Counted from the first letter of the stretch, positions 41,512 to 50,448 are shown. The stretch: 50,463 bases of DNA from Deltaproteobacteria bacterium (GCA_005879805.1 VBKL01000043.1:1-50463); one strand, 5' to 3'. The notes: generated from the letters alone by a model not told the origin. A program made the numbers and translations.

Positions 41512-42618
41512 ATGCCGCGCAGGACCCCTCTCCACGAAGCTCACCTGGCCGCGGGCGCCCGCATGGTCGAATTCGCCGGATTCGAGATGCCGGTGCAGTA
41601 CCAGGGCGTTCTCGAGGAGCACGCCGCGGTCCGCGAGCGGTCCGGCATCTTCGACGTGAGCCACATGGGCGAGGTGGTCCTGGAGGGCCCGTCCGCGCTC
41701 GAGTCCGCCCAGCGCCTCGTCACCAACGATCTGACCAAGTGCAAGGACGGGCAGGCGCAATACTCGGCGCTCTGCAACGAACAGGGCGGCGTCATCGACG
41801 ACATCATCGTCTACCGCTTCGCCCCCGAACGGCTCTTCATCTGCGTCAACGCGAGCGGCCGGGAGAAGGACTTCGACTGGATGCGCGAGCGCAAGGCCGC
41901 CGGAACGACCGCGCACCAGCGCAGCGACGACTGGGCGCAGGTTGCGGTGCAGGGCCCGGACGCCCCCGGAATCGTCGACTCGCTCTGCCTACCACCAGTA
42001 CTCGACCTCGCCTACTACCACTTCCGCGAAGCGACGGTCGCCGGCGTTCCCGGCTGCATCGTCGCACGCACGGGCTACACCGGCGAGGACGGCTTCGAGG
42101 TGTTCTGTCCGCCGGGCAGCGCGCCCAGGATCTGGGATGCGTTCCTCGAGAAGGGGGTCACACCCTGCGGCCTCGGCGCCCGCGATTCGCTCCGCCTCGA
42201 AGTCGCCTACCGCCTCTACGGCAACGACATGGACGAAGCGCACACGCCGCTCGAGGCGGGCCTCGGCTGGATCGTCAAGCTCGACAAGCCCTCCGGCTTC
42301 GTCGGTGCCGAGGCGCTGCGCAAGCAGAAGGCGGAAGGCCTGCGGCGCAAGCTCGTCGGCTTCAAGCTCACTGGCAAGGGGATCGCGCGACACGGCTATC
42401 CCGTCTTGTCGAAAGGGAGCCGCGTCGGAGAGGTGACGAGCGGCACCATGAGCCCGATGTTGAAGGAATCGATCGGTCTCGCCTACCTCCCCGCCGAGCT
42501 TGCCAGAGAAGGGACCGCATTCGACGTCGAGATCCGCGGCAAGCCGGTCGCCGCCCAGGTGGTGAAGACTCCGTTCGTCACGAAGGAAGCGCAGAAATCC
42601 GCCCCCAAATCCTCCTGA
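41512..42618 (+). CDS. gcvT: Aminomethyltransferase (glycine cleavage T protein)
   Basis: 368 residues. It transfers the methylene unit from lipoyl-bound aminomethyl to tetrahydrofolate. Seen: TPLHEAHLAAGARMVEFAGFEMPVQY, SGIFDVSHMGEV, the folate-binding segment NEQGGVIDDIIVYR, GYTGEDGFEVFC and GLGARDSLRLEVAYRLYGND. C-terminal VGEVTSGTMSPMLKESIGLAYL is typical. ATG 41512 has GAGG upstream and starts at the conserved RTPLHEAH. gcvH follows in 10 bases; gcvP is absent from the window. Confidence 0.95.
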   Translation: MPRRTPLHEAHLAAGARMVEFAGFEMPVQYQGVLEEHAAVRERSGIFDVSHMGEVVLEGPSALESAQRLVTNDLTKCKDGQAQYSALCNEQGGVIDDIIVYRFAPERLFICVNASGREKDFDWMRERKAAGTTAHQRSDDWAQVAVQGPDAPGIVDSLCLPPVLDLAYYHFREATVAGVPGCIVARTGYTGEDGFEVFCPPGSAPRIWDAFLEKGVTPCGLGARDSLRLEVAYRLYGNDMDEAHTPLEAGLGWIVKLDKPSGFVGAEALRKQKAEGLRRKLVGFKLTGKGIARHGYPVLSKGSRVGEVTSGTMSPMLKESIGLAYLPAELAREGTAFDVEIRGKPVAAQVVKTPFVTKEAQKSAPKSS

Positions 42619-42628
42619 GAGGGAAGCG

Positions 42629-43018
42629 ATGGCCGATTACCCCGATAGCCTGAAGTACACCAAGGAGCACGAGTGGGCGCGGATCGCCGGCAACCGGGCG
42701 ACCATGGGCATCACCAGCTTCGCCAAGGATCAACTCGGCGACGTGGTTTATCTGGAGCTGCCGGAAGTGGGCGCGCAGATCGTGCGCGGCGAGCCGTTCG
42801 GCGTGGTGGAGAGCACCAAGGCGGTGAGCGAGCTGTTCGCGCCTGTCACGGGCAAGGTCACCAAGGTGAACAAGGAGCTCGTCGACGCTCCGGAGGGGAT
42901 CAACGACGACCCGTACGAGAAGGGCTGGATGATCGAGGTGGAGCTCTCCTCGCCACAAGAGGTCTCCGAGCTGCTCTCCGCGGCGCAGTACCAGGAGCTC
43001 GTCGCGCAAGAGGGATGA
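42629..43018 (+). CDS. gcvH: Glycine cleavage system H protein
   Basis: 129 residues. The lipoyl lysine is in GVVESTKAVSELFAPVTG, around residue 64. It also carries the usual KYTKEHEWARIAGNRATMGITSFAKDQLGDVVYLELP start and a PYEKGWMIEVEL segment. It shuttles the aminomethyl group between P, T and L proteins. A 10-base gap follows gcvT; the stop overlaps the TusA-like start by four bases. Confidence 0.96.
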   Translation: MADYPDSLKYTKEHEWARIAGNRATMGITSFAKDQLGDVVYLELPEVGAQIVRGEPFGVVESTKAVSELFAPVTGKVTKVNKELVDAPEGINDDPYEKGWMIEVELSSPQEVSELLSAAQYQELVAQEG

Positions 43019-43260
43019 ACCCGGAGCGCCTGGATCTGCGCGGCCTCCTCTGTCCCTTGACGTGGGCCAGGACGAAGTACGCGCTCGGCCGGATCGCGCG
43101 CGGTGCGGAGCTGCTGGTCGTCCTCGATCACCGCCCCGCCCTGCCCGACATCCGCCGCAACGCGGAGGAGCTGGGACACGAAGTGGTCTCGACGACCGAG
43201 CCTTCGCCGGGCACCTGGGAGATGGTCCTGCGCAGAAGCGACCACGGGAGCGGGCCCTGA
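43015..43260 (+). CDS. TusA-family sulfur carrier
   Basis: 81 residues. LDLRGLLCPLTWARTKYALGRIARGAELLVVLDHRP matches the TusA/SirA fold; C13 in the LLCPL motif is the persulfide site. TusA proteins pass sulfur in tRNA thiolation, cofactor or sulfur-energy metabolism. The RxxGLLCPLPxx form here has T in place of the second P. ATG overlaps gcvH by four bases. Its stop overlaps the CTG start proposed for the next gene. Confidence 0.84.
   Translation: MNPERLDLRGLLCPLTWARTKYALGRIARGAELLVVLDHRPALPDIRRNAEELGHEVVSTTEPSPGTWEMVLRRSDHGSGP
43246..43250 (+). promoter_or_regulatory. Shine-Dalgarno GGGAG for a non-ATG start
   Basis: GGGAG is 6 bases before the CTG at 43257. It decides in favour of CTG for the following gene, because no ATG, GTG or TTG lies at a suitable distance. 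Confidence 0.5.
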
Positions 43261-43754
43261 ACCGGGCCCTTCCGCTCTTCGTCGCCTTCGCCGCGATTGC
43301 GATCGGCGATCTGGTGCTCGCCCAGGTCCGCTCCATTTCCGCGCAGCGCCTCCTGGCCGCATTTCTCCTCGCGACGGTACTCCTGTGGGGCATCGGAGCG
43401 CTGCTCGGCTGGCTCGGAATCTTGATCTCCTACAACCCGGCGGCAGGCGGATACGTCGGCAACTGGTCGGGATTCGCAGGCGCCGTCATCGGCGCGCCGC
43501 TCGGAGGAATGGCCGGCGGGATGCTCGGGATCGCGCTTGCCGAGCGCGCCTTCACGGGATGCTGGCCGCGGCCTTTGCCGCTCGCCCTTACCGCCGTCAT
43601 GGTCCTCGTGCTCGCCGGGTTCACTCTCGCCATCTTCTCCAGGTTCAACTCGGTCGAGGAACAGGCAGGCCGCGCCGTGTTCATCGTCGTGCCGCTCTTC
43701 GGGGCCGGGGCCGTCCTCGGTTGGCTCCTGGGAATGTCCAAGGCCCCGACCTAG
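43257..43754 (+). CDS. Small membrane protein, apparent CTG start
   Basis: About 165 residues from CTG 43257; four hydrophobic helices (ALPLFVAFAAIAIGDLVLAQ, FLLATVLLWGIGALLGWLGILI, GFAGAVIGAPLGGMAGGMLGIAL and PLALTAVMVLVLAGFTLAI, plus an end helix). No family is recognised. Only GTG 43314 is a standard start; it would cut off the first helix and has no Shine-Dalgarno sequence. CTG overlaps the tusA stop as CTGA and has GGGAG at the right distance. Member of the gcvT-gcvH-tusA run. Confidence 0.6.
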   Translation: MNRALPLFVAFAAIAIGDLVLAQVRSISAQRLLAAFLLATVLLWGIGALLGWLGILISYNPAAGGYVGNWSGFAGAVIGAPLGGMAGGMLGIALAERAFTGCWPRPLPLALTAVMVLVLAGFTLAIFSRFNSVEEQAGRAVFIVVPLFGAGAVLGWLLGMSKAPT

Positions 43755-43786
43755 GAGCCGGCGGCGGCGAATGGTAGACCCGCTGC

Positions 43787-44926
43787 ATGAGGATCGCCCG
43801 CAGGCTCGAGGGCCTCGTCCAATCCGACATCCGCCGCATGACCCGCGAGTGCGAGCGGGTTTCTGGCATCAACCTCGGCCAGGGGATCTGCGACCTGCCC
43901 ACGCCGCCGCTCGTCCGGGACGGCGCCATCGCCGCCATCCGCGAAGGGCGCAGCACGTATTCGTTCGCCGAGGGCACGCCGCAATTGCGCGAAGCCATCG
44001 CTCGCAAGCTCGAGCGCGACAACGGCTTCCGCGCCGATCCGGCGACCGAGATCTGCGTGACGGTGGGCGCGAGCGGCGCTTTCGCCGCGACCATCAGCGC
44101 GCTCCTCGACCCCGGCGACGGTCTGCTTCTCTTCGAGCCGTACTACGGCTACCACTTGAACGCTTCCCTGGTGGCGGGCTTCGAGCCACGCTACCTGACG
44201 CTGCAGCCTCCGGATTTCACGCTGCGTGAAGAAGAGCTCGAACGCGCCGTGGACGCGAAGACGAGGGCGGTGGTCGTCTGCACGCCCTCGAATCCGAGCG
44301 GCAAGATGTACTCGCGCAAGGACCTCGAGGCGCTGGCGCGGGTCGCCCAGAGGCACGACCTGCTCGTCATCACCGACGAGATCTACGAATACATCCGCTA
44401 CCAGGGACGCGAGCACATCTCGCCCGCCTCGATCCCCGGCCTGCGCGATCGCACCATCTCCATCATGGGTCTGTCGAAGACCTTCAGCATCACCGGCTGG
44501 CGCCTCGGCTACGCGGTCGGTCCGGCACGATTGATCGGCGCTGTCACGCTGGTGAACGACCTCTACTACGTGTGCGCTCCGACCCCGCTCCAGCTCGGCG
44601 CCGCGGCGGGCTTCGCGGCGCCCAGGGCGTACTTCGACGAGCTGCAGTCCAGCTACCAGCGCAAGCGCGACATCCTCTGCGAGGCGCTCTCGTCCGCGCG
44701 GCTGCCTCCCATCGTCCCCCAGGGCGCCTACTACGTGCTCGCCGATTGCACGCGATTCGGTCCGGCGCAGGAAGCTGCGATGACGGTGCTCGACCGCGCG
44801 CGGGTCGCTTCCATCCCGGGAACGGCCTTCTACCGGGGGCCACCGGGCGATCGCCTCTTGCGCTTCTGCTTCGCCAAGGAAGACGGGGTGCTCGAGGAAG
44901 CCTGCCAGAGGCTGCGCTCGATCTGA
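43787..44926 (+). CDS. PLP-dependent aminotransferase, class I/II
   Basis: 379 residues. Visible: GINLGQGICDLPTPPLV, YSFAEGTPQLREAIARKL, VCTPSNPSGKMYSRKDLEAL, ITDEIYEYIRY with the PLP aspartate, and MGLSKTFSITGWRLGYAVGP with the Schiff-base lysine. The aspartate/aromatic family (AspC/PatA-like) fits. Substrate is not fixed by sequence. 32 bases after the preceding gene; the MFS gene starts 2 bases on, so both are probably co-transcribed. Confidence 0.88.
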   Translation: MRIARRLEGLVQSDIRRMTRECERVSGINLGQGICDLPTPPLVRDGAIAAIREGRSTYSFAEGTPQLREAIARKLERDNGFRADPATEICVTVGASGAFAATISALLDPGDGLLLFEPYYGYHLNASLVAGFEPRYLTLQPPDFTLREEELERAVDAKTRAVVVCTPSNPSGKMYSRKDLEALARVAQRHDLLVITDEIYEYIRYQGREHISPASIPGLRDRTISIMGLSKTFSITGWRLGYAVGPARLIGAVTLVNDLYYVCAPTPLQLGAAAGFAAPRAYFDELQSSYQRKRDILCEALSSARLPPIVPQGAYYVLADCTRFGPAQEAAMTVLDRARVASIPGTAFYRGPPGDRLLRFCFAKEDGVLEEACQRLRSI

Positions 44927-44928
44927 GC

Positions 44929-46179
44929 ATGAAACGCCCGCTCCTCCCGATCTTCCTGATCGTGCTGGTCGACGTGCTCGGCCTCACGATCATGATCCCG
45001 CTCCTCCCCTTCTACGCGGAAAGCTTCGGAGCGAGCGCCACCGCCGTCGGTCTGCTCCAGTCGACCTACGCGGGCTGCCAGCTGATCGCGGGTCCGCCGC
45101 TGGGCTCGCTTTCCGATCGGCTCGGCCGCAAGCCGGTCCTGCTCGTCAGCCAGCTCGGGACCTTCGCCGGTTTCCTCATCCTCGCCGCCGCGCCGAATCT
45201 CGCGGTCGTCTTCCTCGCCCGCGCCATCGACGGGATCACCGCGGGTAATCTCTCCATCGCGCAGGCGTACATCGCCGACGTCACGACGCCGAAGGAGCGT
45301 TCGCGTGCGTTCGCGCTCATCGGCATCGCCTTCGGAGTCGGCTTCCTCGTCGGTCCCGGAGTCTCCGGATTCCTCTCCGCGCACTTCGGCTTCCAGGTTC
45401 CGATCCTTTGCGCCGCCGCGCTGTCCTTGACGAGCATCCTCGGAACCGCGTTCCTCTTGCCTGGCGTCCCGCCGCATCCGGAGGCCGAGCAGCCCGCGGC
45501 CCCCCTCGCCTCCGAGGAAGAGGCGCCGGTCGCGCCGGGCGGCAAGCGCCTGCGCATCCTCGACTGGAGGCTCTACGGTACGTACTTCCGAAGACCCGTC
45601 CTCGGCGGCCTGCTCTGGGAGTTCTTCCTCTACACCTTCGCCTTCGCCATCTTCATGGGCGGATTCGCGCTCTTCGCGGAGAGACGGCTGACCTGGAACG
45701 GTCTGCCCTTCGGGCCCAAGCAGGTTGGATTGGTCCTAACGTACTCGGGCCTCTTGGGAGTCATCGTGCAGGGCTCGATCCGCTCCGGCTGGCCGGTGCG
45801 GAAGTTCGGAGAAGTGCGGCTCGTCACCATCGGCTTCGCCGCCGGAGCCGTCGGATACGCGCTGCTTGGCTTCGCCTACGGGATCCCCGTCCTCCTCCTC
45901 GCGTCCGCTTTCTCTTCGGTGGGAAACGGCGTCGTGCGCCCCTCGCTGACGAGCCTCATCACCCAGCAGGTGCGCCGCGACGAGCAGGGGGTCGTCCTCG
46001 GGCTGAACCAGTCGTTGCAGTCGATCTCGCAGATCGTGGGTCAAGCGCTCGCCGGCTGGCTCATCGATCGCCAGTGGCTCACCACCTGGGCCTTCTGGGC
46101 CGCCGGCGTCACCATCGTCGCCTTGGTGCTCAACCGCGGCGCCCGTGCCGAGCGAACGGCAGCTACCGAAAACGCGTGA
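44929..46179 (+). CDS. MFS drug-exporter-like transporter
   Basis: 416 residues, 12 helices. Motif A GSLSDRLGRKPVLL follows helix 2, and helix 5 has the GFLVGPGVSGFL pattern of DHA1 proton antiporters such as TetA/MdtG. A charged loop with a poly-acidic, proline-rich stretch (about residues 185-215) separates the halves. The substrate is unknown; the adjacent aminotransferase might suggest an amino-acid-related compound, but that is weak. Convergent with the TonB-type gene, 6 bases apart. Confidence 0.84.
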   Translation: MKRPLLPIFLIVLVDVLGLTIMIPLLPFYAESFGASATAVGLLQSTYAGCQLIAGPPLGSLSDRLGRKPVLLVSQLGTFAGFLILAAAPNLAVVFLARAIDGITAGNLSIAQAYIADVTTPKERSRAFALIGIAFGVGFLVGPGVSGFLSAHFGFQVPILCAAALSLTSILGTAFLLPGVPPHPEAEQPAAPLASEEEAPVAPGGKRLRILDWRLYGTYFRRPVLGGLLWEFFLYTFAFAIFMGGFALFAERRLTWNGLPFGPKQVGLVLTYSGLLGVIVQGSIRSGWPVRKFGEVRLVTIGFAAGAVGYALLGFAYGIPVLLLASAFSSVGNGVVRPSLTSLITQQVRRDEQGVVLGLNQSLQSISQIVGQALAGWLIDRQWLTTWAFWAAGVTIVALVLNRGARAERTAATENA

Positions 46180-46185
46180 TCGACG

Positions 46186-47460
46186 TCAGAACCCGCGCGC
46201 AGCGGGCGAGTTCGGCAGATACGCCGGACCGAAGCTCATCCGCACCCCCTCCGGGGCAGCGAGGAGCGTGAAGGCGAAGCCGAGGCGCGCGGTGCCGGTC
46301 TCGTTGAAGAGTCCCGGGGGCGGATTGGGGAAGCGCTGCGCACGGCGGAACGAGTCGACCGCCACCTGGTCGAGATAGCTGACCCCGCTCGATTCGGCGA
46401 CGTGGACGTCTTTCACCTCGCCGCTGCGATCGAGCGTGTACTCGACCACGGTGCGGCGATCCTTGAACGAGTACATGTGCCCGTTCGGATCGTGCCGCTG
46501 CGCCGAATCCTCGACGGCGGGAACCCAGATCCGCGCCACGGTCTCCTTCACCCTGTTCAGGTAACCGGCGTACTTGAAGGCGCGGCTGTTGAGCAGCGTC
46601 TCGTCGCCTTCGTCGACGCCCTCGAGATGATCGGACATCGGCCCGCCGGCGATCTTCCCTGCGAACTCACCCGGCCGATCGAGCGTGAGCGTGAGCGGCC
46701 CGCGCTTCGAGGGCGCCCCCGGAGCGAGTCCGGGAATGCCCGCGGAACCAGAGTCGGATTGGTCCGCCGTACCCGGCTGCCCGAGCTGGAACTTCTGTCC
46801 TTCGCCGGGAACGGCATCGCGCGCGTCGCGGTTCGCAACCGTCCCGTCCGGAGCCTCCTGGACCTGGACTCGATCCCGGCGCGCCTGCTTCGGCGCCTCG
46901 GCGACGACGCGGCCATCGCGCGCCTGCGTTCCACCGTTTTCGCCGGAGCGCACGGCCGACGGAGCAGCCGCGGCCTGCTTGGACGCTGCCCTCTCGTCCT
47001 TCCCCTCGCGCTGCGCTTTCGGCAGGACATTCTTGAAGAATGGCGACGTCTCCCGGGCGCGCGTCTCCTTGAGGACGCGGCTGTCGTGTTCGCTCAAGTA
47101 GTGCGTCGGCTTGTCGGGTGCCCGTTCATCTTGCGGTTGTCCGAGGCTCACCACCTGCCCGGAGACCTTTTCGGGGGGCTGCTGTTTCTCGGGCTCCGCG
47201 ATGGGCGGCGGCAGCTTCGGGGTCAGATCCTCCGAGTGCCCCGAGGAAGGCGTGTTCGAGGGCGCGCCTTGCTGCGCATGCTGGACCTGGCCGTTCGGCG
47301 TCGGGACGAGACCCACCAGCGTACGCCGCGGTCGCGCCGGCACGTGGAAGACCGCGTCCTTCGCGATCCACGGCAAGAGCAACAAGTGCAGCGCCAGCGA
47401 CGCGAGCAGCGCGGCCAGGAGCCGGCTGCGCCGTTTCACCGGCTTTTGCGGCAAGGACAT
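46186..47460 (-). CDS. TonB-family protein with long unstructured linker
   Basis: 424 residues. One N-terminal helix (LLAALLASLALHLLLLPWI) anchors it in the inner membrane. A 250-residue periplasmic linker rich in P, Q, E, K and A follows. The last ~110 residues match a TonB C-terminal domain: FKYAGYLNRVKETVARIW, VEYTLDRSGEVKDVHVAESSGVSYLDQVAVDSFRRAQRFPNPP. TonB-like proteins transmit proton-motive energy to outer membrane partners; in myxobacteria related proteins also take part in motility complexes. No ExbB or ExbD is adjacent. The 66 bases upstream to the SpoIID stop hold no gene. Confidence 0.83.
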   Translation of the reverse strand: MSLPQKPVKRRSRLLAALLASLALHLLLLPWIAKDAVFHVPARPRRTLVGLVPTPNGQVQHAQQGAPSNTPSSGHSEDLTPKLPPPIAEPEKQQPPEKVSGQVVSLGQPQDERAPDKPTHYLSEHDSRVLKETRARETSPFFKNVLPKAQREGKDERAASKQAAAAPSAVRSGENGGTQARDGRVVAEAPKQARRDRVQVQEAPDGTVANRDARDAVPGEGQKFQLGQPGTADQSDSGSAGIPGLAPGAPSKRGPLTLTLDRPGEFAGKIAGGPMSDHLEGVDEGDETLLNSRAFKYAGYLNRVKETVARIWVPAVEDSAQRHDPNGHMYSFKDRRTVVEYTLDRSGEVKDVHVAESSGVSYLDQVAVDSFRRAQRFPNPPPGLFNETGTARLGFAFTLLAAPEGVRMSFGPAYLPNSPAARGF

Positions 47461-47526
47461 CGCCCTGCATTCTAACTCCGGTGGGTGGGGGTGAGGAGGC
47501 CGCAGTGCGGCATCGCCCGCGGATTC

Positions 47527-49275
47527 TCAGTAGATTCGCTCAGGCCGCGCGCCCGAGTAGTACCAGCCCAGGATACGACGGTAGTCCCAACCTCGCTGCG
47601 CCCTGCCGATGGCGCCGAGCTGGCACATCCCCGACCCATGGCCCCATCCGCCCCCGACGAAGGCGAAGGCGCCCGCGGGACGCTCGATGACGAACATTCC
47701 GCTGTTCAGGTTGCGAAACAGTTTCCGGATGGCCAGCTCGGAGACGACCCGCGTGACCCCGGCCGATCCTTCGACGCGAAGCGCCCTCGCCCGGCCCGAG
47801 ATGCCACGGCCCTCGACCGCCAGGGAACGGACCTTCCCCACCTCGAGCGGAGCGCACAGATCGTCCACTTCGGCCTGCGTGAAGGTGCGCTTCCATCGCA
47901 CCTTTTCGGGGCGGGCGAGCCCGGAGAGCGCGCAGTAGCTCTGCACCTTCGCGAGGTGGACGAAGCTCGAAACGAGCGCTGCCCCGATTCCATCCGCGAA
48001 ACGGGCCATCGCCGCAGAGCGCGGGTCGAAATCGGGCCTACCGCGGAGCGACGGATCGGGCGGGCCGCCCCAGACGGCGTCGTTGTTCTCGGTGAACCCC
48101 CCGCAAACGGCCGAGTAGACCGAGTCGACGAGGCGGCTAACGCGTCCTTTCGCCTTCTCGCCGAGAACGCCGCGGGCGGGAACGCGCGCGAAGAGCGCCT
48201 CGCCGCGCGTGTCGTCTACCGCGCGATCCGTTCCCGCGGTTTCGGCGGAGGACCCGCGGTAGACCTGGCAATGCTGCTCCGCGCAGAGCAGGTAGGGATC
48301 GCCGAGGTGCCGCGCTCCGATCTTGGCGAGGACCTCGCCGCGAGCGGTGACGGCCTGTGCTTTGAGCGCCTCGGCGTGCGCATTTGCGAAGATCTCGCTC
48401 GGCACGACGCCCTTGACGAGGCGCTCCATCGGGACTCCGGCGACCAGCGCCAGCGTTCCGGCGGCATCGACGGCTGCGTAGAGGGGGCCGGGATAGGTGC
48501 GCGCTTCATGCCCGTGGAAGGCGTATCCCATCCCGAACTCGACGTCGGGCACGGTGATGCCGCCGCGGGCGCGCAGCTCGATCGCGCCCTCCCCGACCGC
48601 ACGCACCTTTCCTTCCGGATCGAGGAGCTCGATGCGTCCGCTCGGACGCGAGGCCATCTCGCGCAGGATCTGCGGCCGCACTCCCTCGAACTGCGCGGTC
48701 AGCTCCGCGGCCTGCGCCCGCGCGCCGGCTTCGGTCGCGTCGCCTTCGGCGAGGACGGCGTACTTGCGCGTGTCGACCACGTGGCCTGCGATCCCGTAGA
48801 CCTGCCCGACGGTGGTGATGCGCGTCTTCACTCCGCGTGAATCCCAGCCCTCTCGCGCGCGAGCGAGACCTTCGCGATCGCCGTAGCGGATCTCCTCCAA
48901 CTCGACCCAGGCGGCCCCCACCCCGGCGCGGGCGTCGACGAGACGCACCGACCAGCGGCCTTCGGCTCCGTCCGAGACAGCTGGTTGGGGCGCGCCGCTC
49001 GCGGAGCGCGCGTCGGCTTGCAAGGCGCCGCGCGGAAGGAGCAACGCCTCGCGCCTCCCTTCGGCGACTCGGACGGTGATGAGCGGTTGGCCGCCATCGA
49101 AGGCGAGCCTGCGCGAGTAGAGGAATTCGAGGGGATCGTCCGGCGCGGGCGCTCCGGAAAAAAGATCCGGGGCGACGCCGCCATCCGGATCCGCAGGCGC
49201 CGTCGCCTGCGCGGTGGCCCGCGCCGACGCCACCGTTCCGGCGATCCAGGCGAGAAACCCGCGCCGGGTCGTCAT
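47527..49275 (-). CDS. Tat-exported SpoIID/LytB-domain protein
   Basis: 582 residues. Twin-arginine signal TTRRGFLAWIAGTVASARATA. The SpoIID-type domain is in the second half: GVVPSEIFANAHAEALKAQAVTARGEVLAKIG, LLCAEQHCQVYRG, and the closing GGGWGHGSGMCQLGAIGRAQRGWDYRRILGWYYSGA. SpoIID is a lytic transglycosylase acting on denuded glycan; family members process peptidoglycan. An N-terminal part (about residues 35-200) is family-specific. ATG overlaps the class IV aminotransferase stop by four bases. Confidence 0.86.
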   Translation of the reverse strand: MTTRRGFLAWIAGTVASARATAQATAPADPDGGVAPDLFSGAPAPDDPLEFLYSRRLAFDGGQPLITVRVAEGRREALLLPRGALQADARSASGAPQPAVSDGAEGRWSVRLVDARAGVGAAWVELEEIRYGDREGLARAREGWDSRGVKTRITTVGQVYGIAGHVVDTRKYAVLAEGDATEAGARAQAAELTAQFEGVRPQILREMASRPSGRIELLDPEGKVRAVGEGAIELRARGGITVPDVEFGMGYAFHGHEARTYPGPLYAAVDAAGTLALVAGVPMERLVKGVVPSEIFANAHAEALKAQAVTARGEVLAKIGARHLGDPYLLCAEQHCQVYRGSSAETAGTDRAVDDTRGEALFARVPARGVLGEKAKGRVSRLVDSVYSAVCGGFTENNDAVWGGPPDPSLRGRPDFDPRSAAMARFADGIGAALVSSFVHLAKVQSYCALSGLARPEKVRWKRTFTQAEVDDLCAPLEVGKVRSLAVEGRGISGRARALRVEGSAGVTRVVSELAIRKLFRNLNSGMFVIERPAGAFAFVGGGWGHGSGMCQLGAIGRAQRGWDYRRILGWYYSGARPERIY

Positions 49276-50165
49276 GCCCCGTGCGTGCGAGCGACGTACT
49301 TGCGGAAAGCCTCGTGGAGCCGGCGCGTCACCGGCCCTTGCTTGCGGTCGCCGATCCGGCGCACGTCCGGAGCCGCACCGCCGAGGAGGACCAGCGAGGT
49401 GACCGGCATGACCTCGCGGATGGTGCTGGTGACGAAGACCTCGTCCGCGGCCGCGAGCGCCTCCGGACCGAACGGCTCCTCACGGACGATGAGTCCCTCT
49501 CCGCGCGCTACCTCGAGGACCACGGTGCGCGTCACGCCCTGGAGCATCCCGAGCGCGAGCGGAGGGGTGACCACGATCCCCTTCTGCACGAAGAAGACGT
49601 TGGAGGTGGACGCCTCGGTGACCTGTCCGCGCAGGTCGAGCAGGAGGGCGTCGTCCGCTCCGGCGGCGTGGGCCTCGCGCAGGGCGAGGATGTTGTTCAT
49701 GTAGTTGCCGGTCTTGAGGGAGGGATCGAGACAAGCGGTCGGGTTGCGGCGCGTCAAGGTGACCGCGACCTGGAGGCCCTTTTCGTACTGCTCGCGCGGC
49801 GCCGGCTCGAGCGGACGGACGATGACGAACATCCGGCTCATGCCCTGGGCGAGGTGCGGGGAGAGCCCGAAGCGGCCTTCGCCCCGGGTCACCACGATGC
49901 GTACGTACGATTCGGGGTTCCGCGCCGCGTCGAGGGTCCGCTGGATCTCGCCTTCGATGCGCTCCCGGGGCGGGAGCGTCAGGCCAATCCGGTCGGCGGA
50001 GCGATCCATCCGATCGAGGTGTCTGCCCAACTCGAAGGGCCGGCCGCCGTAGGTGCGCGCGACTTCGTAGACCGAATCGCCGTAGAGAAAACCGCGGTCG
50101 AAGACGGAGACCGTGGCCTGCTCGGGGGGAACCAGCTGTCCTTCGACGTTCACGAGTACCGGCAT
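49272..50165 (-). CDS. Class IV PLP aminotransferase (BCAT/D-amino-acid transaminase-like)
   Basis: 297 residues, fold type IV. Seen: VSVFDRGFLYGDSVYEVARTYGGRPFELGRHLDRMDRSADRI, YVRIVVTRGEGRFGL, the Schiff-base lysine in SLKTGNYMNNILALREAHAAGADDALLLD, then VTEASTSNVFFV and EVFVTSTIREVMPV. Branched-chain, D-amino-acid and aminodeoxychorismate lyase members look alike; the choice cannot be made here. ATG 50165 begins at the family N-terminus; an upstream ATG at 50201 would add 12 residues. It opens an apparent operon with the SpoIID and perhaps the TonB gene. Confidence 0.88.
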   Translation of the reverse strand: MPVLVNVEGQLVPPEQATVSVFDRGFLYGDSVYEVARTYGGRPFELGRHLDRMDRSADRIGLTLPPRERIEGEIQRTLDAARNPESYVRIVVTRGEGRFGLSPHLAQGMSRMFVIVRPLEPAPREQYEKGLQVAVTLTRRNPTACLDPSLKTGNYMNNILALREAHAAGADDALLLDLRGQVTEASTSNVFFVQKGIVVTPPLALGMLQGVTRTVVLEVARGEGLIVREEPFGPEALAAADEVFVTSTIREVMPVTSLVLLGGAAPDVRRIGDRKQGPVTRRLHEAFRKYVARTHGA

Positions 50166-50243
50166 CCACGCCTGCGTATCGAAGCACGCGGCGCTGCGCA
50201 AGAAGGTGATCGCGCGGCGAGGCGCGCGTGTTAAAACCGGCGC

Positions 50244-50316
50244 GAGCCGCTAGCTCAGCTGGCAGAGCACCGGCCTTTTAAGCCGAGGGTCCTGGGTTCG
50301 ACTCCCAGGCGGCTCA
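50244..50316 (+). tRNA. tRNA-Lys (TTT)
   Basis: The 73-base cloverleaf folds well: acceptor GAGCCGC with GCGGCTC, D arm AGCTCAGCTGGCAGAGC, anticodon loop CTTTTAA (anticodon TTT) and T arm CTGGGTTCGACTCCCAG. The 3' CCA is not encoded; the genome reads ACCT. TTAAAA at 50231-50236 may be its -10 box. Confidence 0.96.
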
Positions 50317-50340
50317 CCTTGCGGATGGTCGGTTTTTCGT

Positions 50341-50448
50341 TTAGGCGCGAACGGAAACCAGAACGATCACCGCACGCAGGATCGCCCCGGCGAAGATGCC
50401 GAGTGGCGTCAAGAATCTCCAGACACTTCGACTCGCGACTTCACCCAT
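50341..50448 (-). CDS. Possible 35-residue membrane protein
   Basis: A short frame from ATG 50448 to TAA 50341, lying after the tRNA. The peptide has one hydrophobic segment, FLTPLGIFAGAILRAVIVLV. AAGG precedes the ATG at a reasonable distance. There is no homologue I recognise, so chance is not excluded. The rest of 50317-50463 is empty. Confidence 0.35.
   Translation of the reverse strand: MGEVASRSVWRFLTPLGIFAGAILRAVIVLVSVRA

Noticed and set aside
50317..50340. Rho-independent terminator after tRNA-Lys
   Set aside because: There is a short T run, but only a 3-base stem can be drawn before it.
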